Shown here: piece by piece, positions 55,861 through 64,000 of the stretch
How the letters are laid out: each line of letters opens with the position of its first letter
How positions within the stretch are numbered: position 1 is the stretch's first letter
Origin: Pelobates cultripes
Taxonomy: Eukaryota > Chordata > Amphibia > Anura > Pelobatidae
NCBI GenBank assembly: GCA_933207985.1
Contig: OW240918.1
Location: 20,221,863-20,285,862 of the forward strand
DNA: 64,000 bases
Reading direction: 5' to 3'
Position numbers and translations under genes: made by a program
Notes under the pieces: generated by a model
What the model saw: the letters and a program-made list of their open reading frames with translations, nothing else
The model's database searches: none
What the model was told of the DNA's origin: nothing

Positions 55861-58800
55861 AATAGTTTCTGAAATTGATCAATCATCAAGCAGTTTTGAG
55901 GAAGTTCATAAAATATGAAATTGGTCTTGGGCTGCCTTTTCGGTTTTCTTTTTTTTTTATTGAGCAGTTGATGGCAGGCAACTATACCTTGAACGACAGT
56001 AGTGGCTAGTGTGCCGATGGTGAATATTAGTGGATGTGACTGTTTACTCATATGATGTTAAGTGAACGTTCGCTGTGTAGATCGTTATTGGTAAATGCTG
56101 CTGTCGGAATGTTGATTGGCCACTGTGAATGGCAGTTGTGGATGTTGTGGTATGAGTCACATGACGCTAAGTGACCTGCTGTGAATACATCAGTTGATAC
56201 TTCTATCATTGTCATCTGTTGCTTTCAGTATTGACGTTGATACCGCAGTCCCTGTCACATGATGATGTCACCTGCTGCTACAAATATGGCATTTTTTATT
56301 GCTGTTCTCACCTGCTGATATGTGATCAGTTGTTTTTAATATGATAGTTGGTGGATGTTGTTTCCTCTGTAGTTAACCTACAGAGTTACATTAATTCCCC
56401 ATAATAACAGATAATGGTGTGCACTGAGTCTCTACCAGCATGCTTTTACCATCTGACAATTAATAAAGTATTCTAGCTCATGTTTAGCAATCACATTCTT
56501 TTAATACGAAACTACAGAGAACTGTCTGCTCTAGTTCAAGAATAATTAGGTAATATATTAGCTTTAGGTAGGGTACAACTCAAAACTACACATAATTACT
56601 TACTTATGAGACTAAAGAATGGTAATGGAGTCCCGCAGTTCACATTTGAAAGCAATGGTTGCCTTTGTTGTTCTTTCGTTATAAAATTAACTCATTTTAT
56701 GCTTGTGGGCTGAGGCAAATATTTTGACACTATGGCACGCAAAGATTTAACATGTTATATTTAATATATGTGACTACTCACCCAAAATTTCTACTGTTCA
56801 GCTTTACATTGGTCTGAGATTAATAGGGCTGGGAGTCCAATCATAGCTTGGGAGACACAAGCTATCTAACCAATATAATACAAGATTAAGAATCATTTTC
56901 TTTTTTTTATAATTTCATAATTGCAAGCCTGCCATTATTATTTTTCGAAAAACGTCAGTCACGTTGCGCTCATGGTAGACACGCGAGCCTGACAGTATCA
57001 AGTGGGTTAAGCAGCAAATAGAGTACACTTGATCTATGCAATAAATGGCTAGCAAATGACCTTCATAGCAATTAACAAATCATCTGCTAAATCTATGAAT
57101 CTTAATATTCAGATCTACTAACTTCAATTCATACAATTTATCTGCAAATAGTTATTGAGTTTTTGATTATAAATATAATTAGCTGATAATTTTGCCTGGC
57201 TGAATTGCTTTTCTAGAGGGCCTGAGAAGTCTCCGAGAAGCATTATCTAGTAATAATGAATCAGATAGGTGCTTTTTTTATTATAATTTTATTATTATTG
57301 CATAATGAGGATGAGGCACAGTTCTGACACCTGAGTCTAGTAATAACAGAAGACTGCTAATTACCGGCAGGAGTATATATATTTATATATATTTATTTTG
57401 TATGACGCAATAAGAAAGAAAAATCCCTCATTATTAAAAAAAGAAAAAGTCACAATTACAAGTGACACTGGAGCAGAGTAAATATAACGGAGTGATTAAA
57501 ACACTGCTGATTTGAAGGTATTTTTAATTAAATGGAAATGCTAATGTTGTCATACTTAGCAGATGGGATTAAAATTAGCTATTGTAACTTGTATTTTATA
57601 GCACATCGAAGAGATCTAAGAAAGTGACATATTCCACCAGATTTTTAAGAAATTCATATATATCGAAGGTTTTGCAATGTGTAATAATGGAATTACAGGG
57701 AAATATAGCTATTTTTGCAGTCACCTTGTAATCATATCATGCAATTTGAAGGCACTGGATATTCCACATACCAGTGACACACTGCTTTTATTTCAAATGA
57801 TTCTGTTCCCTTTTAGATTTGTTCTCAACACAAACAAAAGTTTTAATGTTTAGGCAAGCATCCAGCAGCAAATGTGATGTCAAGAAGGTTGGGATTCGGT
57901 AAGGAGAATAGCTGTGACCACCCACTAAGGTGATGTTCTAAACGAAAACCCAGGATACAGCATGTAACTGCAGATAAAAACGTAATTGCACACTTTCTCC
58001 TACTTTATTTGTGTAAAATTTTCCATCTGCTGCATCTAAAGATGTCTAAACTGTTCGTTTCAAACCTGCATTCAGCTGCCAGCTGTGCCCATTAAGGATT
58101 TCAAAACACTGAGTAAATGAGGCATCGTAAAATCTAGTAGTGGTGGTCCATCTGCCCAGTAGTGGTAGGAGACCCAATACCTGGTCCCTTCTAAAGTACT
58201 TCTGCTGCTCACATTAAATTCAGAATGTTTTGTTTTTTTCTTTATTTTTACTGCTGTTCCTAGGAGTTTGAAACTTGAAGATTCAATTTACTTTATTTCA
58301 GTGTAACTCATCTTTGAAACTGCTTGTTCTTGCAGAAGCACAAACTTCTAAGCTTTCTTTAAATTATTATTATTATTGTAACTTGTGTTTTCATTTGGTT
58401 ACTAAAACATTCAACTTGAAATGTTGTTTAAAGTGTTGGTTTTTCTCTTTATTTTCACACTTCTGGTCTGATCCTGATTACGCTGTTGCCATTCCCATCC
58501 TGTTCCTACCAAATGTCTGCCTGTCTAGTCTAACCACTCATGTTGGGTGAGACAGCCATCAACCAAATTCCAGTGGTCACCATTATTCCAAGGGCTGAGA
58601 CTTTGGATGAAGGTGGTTAAGGTATGGGCACAACTGACACAAACAAGCCTACTTCCTGTATCGAGTCTCCCACAAGAAACTCAATAACGTCTACATCCTA
58701 CGGCTTTGTCCTCTAAAGAGTGATTCATTGAGAGTGTCACCATCCTGTCCTTTCAACACTCATGCTCTTTCAAAAAATGGATACAGGGAGTGATTTAAGA

Positions 58801-61059
58801 GAATTACAGTGATACATAATCACAATTTCTTATTTATTTTAACTATGTACGGTATATTTAAATTGATTCAGTATTATAATATTGCTAGCAAAATGCTAAG
58901 ACTTCATTACTTTGCATAGAAAACTTAATTACAACCTTGTAATGATTCTGTAATCAACAGAGCCCATTGCCATTATAATAACGGTTTAAGAATGTTTCCT
59001 TACAGTACATGTTATCTTAACATACTTGCAGCTCAGGGGTAAGGAAGTGGACCACAAGATCTTATCACCGAAACCCCAACACTCAGGTGGATGTGAGTTA
59101 ATGTGGATTTTATCACAAGCTACAAGTTCTTGACTCTAGGTGCTACCCTTAACCAAAGTTGATGGGGGATCAGTCCACAGATAGATCACCATAGGTAGCT
59201 GAGATTATAGAGGTGTCCTGGTAGCCAGAATAAGAGGTGTCCTGGATCTCTGAGCATCTGTGCTGATTGGGGGAAGCTGAAACAAAGTCACGACTTACAG
59301 CATAGGGAAAACAACATTTCTAAATCAAGCACATACCACGAGCAACCTAGGACATAATGTACCTAACGAGCTCTAATACAAGGACTGACAGAGCACCCAA
59401 TTAGAAATCTGCCATTTGGGCCAAACAAAGGAGAAACCATACGAGGAAACATCAATAACTGTGCAATAATACTGAGTCAGCGAATTACAAAGCCTGCCAG
59501 AAACGTTTCCAAGACCTTGTTAAATCAATGACACAAACAATGTTTTGTAGGTTTTTCTTGGTACTATCTAGATGTCACTAATAAGGTGACTAATAAGAGC
59601 ATCTATGCAAAGCTATGAGCAAGAGATTTGTCATATCACAACATATCGTAGATTAGCAAAGCACTTTTCAAGTACAAGGTCCATATGGGGCACATGGTCC
59701 AGGGTAGCAGATTTGCTTTTTGTGCAGTTACATCCGGTTAACAATATTATTTGTTTTAAGGGTTTCATACCTATAGCATAACATAAACAATCAAGAGGAC
59801 ACAAAAAGTCAGACTGCATTGGAATAATTCATCCCGATGATAATTTTGAGTTTGCGTTGCAGCAAACGACAACGAAAAACTAAGTCCAGCTTTACGTTGA
59901 GGGAAACCAAGGTTAGCACATCACATGCCATGACATGGATATTTTTATTCAAAGGATATGGCAGCCAAAAACACATAACTTTATGATAAGCCACATCAGC
60001 ATGAAAGAAAAAATGTGTATTATATTATATTAAGGTTGGAATGAATCAGACGTAGGATTATAAATAAAATTAACAATTCTTTTCCTAGAAGCAGAGTGTT
60101 TTTGCAGATTGTTCTGGTCATGCTCCCTGCATGTACTCAAGATGCACTTCTGTGTTGAAGAGAGATAAACGTTAGCGTTCACATCTTTTAATCATGTTTG
60201 TATTATAGTGAGAGCATACAGTAAGTGATAAGTTTGAAATTTGCTGCAGATACTTCTTGGGTATCTGACCTTAAAACAAAAATTTAAGTACATATATGGA
60301 ATTTGATCATTCTGTTTCACTCAGCAGATCCTCTTCAGGGTCGTGGAATTGATCAGGACAGTTATGTGTAGTCTATTATAGTGTCTAGTTGAAGTTACAA
60401 GCGTGGAAGTATCCACCAACAGGTTATCTTTTGGTTTTTAATTATATTTTTTGTCATTTTTTTTATTTTTGTTGTGCAGGTAGGTGCAATCATCATCAAA
60501 CGCCACAACAGCATATAGATATTCACAGGCTAAACAGTGGCATTAATATGTGCACATTTTTGGTTTTATATATAACAAGCTTAATTTTAAGAAACATGCT
60601 GAGAGGGCTAACTTAATAAAGGGCAAGACTTCGTAGCATTACATTCGGACAGTATGAGTAGTCTGGAAAGCACTTAACAACTAGCTAGTCTTTAGACGTT
60701 ATTGTGACATGCTATGTTGAATACATATAAAATAATGAGAATGAAATAGAGTATTCACAAGCATTAGACTCGATCAGAGTGGGATAAAGAGTCAGACTAG
60801 GAAAAATACTTATAGTGATAGATTATGTATACATGTCTGAGGCAACGAGTAGACCTAGGCTGGTGAGACAGAAGTTATCCTGCATGAGTGCTATTGTATG
60901 ACACAAACTAGTAAAGCATGCAAGTAAGTGAGGAGGTAAAGGATTAACAGGCATTACTAAGGTTAACTGACTGACAAGGTGTTTAACAGTGTTGTCACTG
61001 GGTGTTAGCAGGCAGTGGATGTCTAGGAAAATTTGCAAATATCAATGCTGAGCATCTCA
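55861..61059. other. Long AT-rich stretch, no gene recognised
   Basis: About 5 kb without a recognised repeat or gene. A dense homeodomain-like TAAT stretch at 57080-57380 may be conserved non-coding DNA. Confidence 0.4.
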
Positions 61060-61139
61060 TTAACCCCTTAAGGACACATGACATGTGTGACATGTCATGA
61101 TTCCCTTTTATTTCAGAAGTTTGGTCCTTAAGGGGTTAA
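61060..61139. mobile_element. TTAA-type palindromic MITE, intact 80 bp
   Basis: TTAACCCCTTAAGGACAC... ends GTCCTTAAGGGGTTAA, with TTAA at 61060-61063 and 61136-61139. It is the same family as the split copy at 6837-7274. Confidence 0.95.
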
Positions 61140-61140
61140 A

Positions 61141-61310
61141 TTAAAGGACCACTATAGTGCCAAACTAGTTTTTCTGGCTGTATAGGGTCTTTGGGTCCCC
61201 CCCTCCCCCCCCGCATGGCCCCCCTCCCACCGGGCTCCCTCGGCGCTGGGGTCTCTCCTCCTCCTTCCGACGTCATTGGCTGAATGCGCATGCGCATTTC
61301 CCACAGACCT
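61141..61310. mobile_element. TTAA-type MITE left part (GGACCACTATAG family)
   Basis: TTAAAGGACCACTATAGTGCC at 61141 begins one base after the previous MITE. The GC-rich core follows to about 61310, with GCGCATGCGCATT-type sequence shared with 39610-39640. The right end is missing. Confidence 0.75.
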
Positions 61311-64000
61311 CTCAAGATGTGCGACCGATCAGGTCGGCAGTTAGGCTCCCACAGATTATCTTTTAATGGACCTACTCTACATGCCCGTTCCCCGCAAGAT
61401 GCAAGAGGGAAAGTCTCACCAATGGAGCCATTACAGGTTCACTCAGTGTCATCCATTAGATCCCATATCAGCTAAAATCCTGTTGCAATATCCACACTAA
61501 AATAGACAAGCATCTGGTTTCATTCACAACTCCTAACCTATAGCATCATCAATCTCATTGTACCGATAATTCACTAAACTTTATACAGTCATTAGACCAA
61601 ATCCATGCCTTGAGTAGCCATCACAGAAGATCCCTGCTTGATCAAAGCTACGATGTGTGTAACAATCTAAGACTCCATTCAAAGATCTAATACAGGGCTC
61701 TGTAAGAAATAACTAAATTATTGTCCTTTACTTAACCTTCAAACCAAGAGAAATACTATTTTGAGAATTGCCTATCGGTAGTAATAATCTTGAAGATTAC
61801 ATCAGGCTCTGAAAATGTAGTCATGATTAAGAAAACAAATAAAATCACATAATTGGTCTAATTGGTCAATTTGACTCAAAGTGGATATGCCTTCTCTTTT
61901 ATAATATCCATTTGAGGCCCTGCCTTACACAGAAAGTGAATTTAATTAACAAATTTAAAACAAAATCACTGTAAGATAGAAAATGTACATCAATTGCTTT
62001 TTTTGGTTTGTTTAATGATCTATTCATTATGATGTAAGGAAAAAGAAAAAAAGGAAAACATGGCCAAGATTACTAACAGGAGCAGCGCTAGCAATGAATG
62101 CGCACCATCTTCAAAATGTGTGAAGTCCGATAGTAAATGATGTCTGGAAGTGAGATGAGGAACCATAAAGAGTCCACATGAGATGTTCACAGCAAAATTA
62201 TATTATATTGGGCAAGAGTGGAATCAGCACTGATCCCAGATTTCAATTGGACAGAGTTTTAAACTGACATTACCACCTTGCGAAAGCTCACCCATGGGCA
62301 GTTAGCTTGTATTTTTTTTTTTTTTTTAAAGTGAATTTTAAAGTGGATGAGGTTTTTTTTTGTTCTAGATCATCATCTGCTCGGTTTAGTTTTACCTTGT
62401 TTAGGGCATTTTTTTATTCATAGGGTAACTGTCAAAACCGTAACAATAATAAGTTAAAAAGAACATATCTAAAAATTAGAAAACGGAAACAAGAAAAGAC
62501 CGATAACAAGATCACTGCCATACTGACATAATTCACCTATGTGAGGCCACAGAGAGCAGGATCTCTCAATGTGTGTATTCTCCATATGATATCTGATAAA
62601 GACAGTGGGAAGCATGGCTTCCTTCTGTCACATCGGTGGCCAAGGCGGTTGTAGCTGGGCATATTTTTTGCAGATCGTTGTTGCTATAAACAACATGATA
62701 TAGACACTCAAAAAATAAGGTAAATCCTTCCACCGTAGCTTGGAAGCGTACGTTCTTATGATTCTAGGAGTGTCCTTTAAAGTATCGATCAACAGTATTT
62801 CTGATGTTTTCCATATTTATATTCAAATGTACACTTAACAAGATAACCATTATGGCTTACTGTAGCAGTTATGTTGCCTAGAGTGCACTTAGTTCAATGC
62901 TCTCAACACATCAATGTCATCCAAACTTTACAGATACAATGCAGAAGTGTTAATTTAATTTAAGCTACATATAAACATTGTCTCTTCTTTTGTTTTTGGA
63001 AAAAAAACTTTTAAAAACAGTTTTTGTAGGCTTGGAAGTGTGGTCCCCCAACATGCTGAGTGACTATCACAAATCACTCCAATGTTTATCTCCTAAATAC
63101 TGTGACTTCCCAAACTCTAGAAATGTCATATTTTCTAATGCATTACTTCATTGGTCCATGGTTTATAATTGTGACCTCTGAAACAGTCTGAAGTTTTGCA
63201 TTTACACTATGATGAACTTCCTGTACTTTTTGGACTGGTCATAAAGGCCTGAAGATTACTACACCAAGAAACTGTTATTTGAGATGTGATGGCTGAAGAA
63301 GCAGTCGTTTAGCAAGTAGCTTATCTAAATCTTAAAGATATATGTAGTCGTAGCTCTTTTCCGCCAGACCCCGAGGCTACAGATGGTATTTGGTTAAACC
63401 ATGACATGTTAGTTTGGTTACAACATCTAGTTACAAATAATGAAATAAAAAGATACACACACGAAGTACTAAAATTTGCTGCACATTTTCTTTTTTTAAT
63501 TCTTGGCCAATGAGCTATGTCCACAGCATGAGGTGCCAATCTGGATGCTCACTTAACTTGCTATAGCAATGCTGAGCTTATATGACATGGACCCAACAGT
63601 TATTTGCTTTCTACTGCAGGAAGCTATCAGCTGTACTGCTAAAAACCTAGGTTACTACACCCTGTACAGCAGTATTATGTAGGCAAAAATATATTCACTG
63701 CAGGTTGGAATGGTAGGTTTAAAAAAAAAAAAAAAAATTAAAAGCCCACCAAACACTGTTAAATGTATCCTAACCTAGTGTGCGAGTACATGGAGTGCAC
63801 CTTTAACATAGATTTAGCAAATATCTTGTGGAGATACATTTATTGCTCAAGAACAGAATATCACATGGCTGTTAGACAATCATTTAAAAAAAATAAAATA
63901 AAATAATGTAAAAGAAAAAGAGTAAATACCTAATTTAAGCATTTTTGTAATTATTACATTTCCTAGCAAAATATATTTATGTAATGTTGTTTAAGGGACA
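61311..64000. other. No recognised feature
   Basis: AT-rich unassigned sequence with a poly-A run at 63721-63737. No gene supported. Confidence 0.45.

Overview
This window looks like non-coding DNA from a vertebrate nuclear genome, most likely an anuran amphibian. The case rests on repeat content. It holds many TTAA-flanked fold-back elements, CR1, L1 and Penelope-like retroelement pieces, two Tc1/mariner relics, non-autonomous hAT elements with 8-bp target duplications, and LTR elements with 5-bp duplications. A spadefoot-like frog is only an impression from memory of the TTAA elements. I found no convincing host gene, tRNA, rRNA, CRISPR array or bacterial feature. The clear coding sequence belongs to transposable elements.

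Layout. 0-8 kb: a hAT-like element (1440-2948), a 1.2-kb solo LTR rich in stem-loops (3800-5005), and an L1 3' end interrupted by a TTAA MITE that is itself interrupted by a hAT MITE (6420-7700). 8-14 kb: mostly unrecognised AT-rich DNA with one TTAA MITE (12041-12534). 14-24 kb: simple-repeat-rich elements, a Tc1 relic (16870-18017), a Charlie-like hAT element (19123-20206), a dispersed repeat carrying a 37-bp minisatellite (20395-21385) and a 2-kb, 39-bp satellite (about 21690-23750). 24-31 kb: a Penelope-like fragment with a GIY-YIG relic and a hammerhead-like 3' piece, a long quiet stretch, and a 5'-truncated but open CR1 (29508-30602).

31.8-34.7 kb: the best-defined element, a non-autonomous LTR retrotransposon with a 5-bp duplication, LTRs, primer-binding site, polypurine tract and an unfamiliar Trp-rich then Pro/Gln-rich protein. 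36.6-38.1 kb: a second copy of the 20.4-kb dispersed repeat, carrying a different (28-bp) minisatellite. 39-48 kb: TTAA MITEs, two of which share one TTAA; a palindromic pair of hammerhead-like retroelement ends; a large inverted repeat; and a decayed minisatellite split by a CR1 tail. 48-64 kb: mostly AT-rich sequence with a Tc1 relic (53162-54502) and further TTAA MITEs.

The elements do not form a pathway. They record layered insertion in an intergenic or intronic desert. The leads most worth following are the unknown LTR-element protein, the dense stem-loops in the related solo LTR, the repeat family whose copies carry different internal minisatellites, and the hammerhead-like palindrome.
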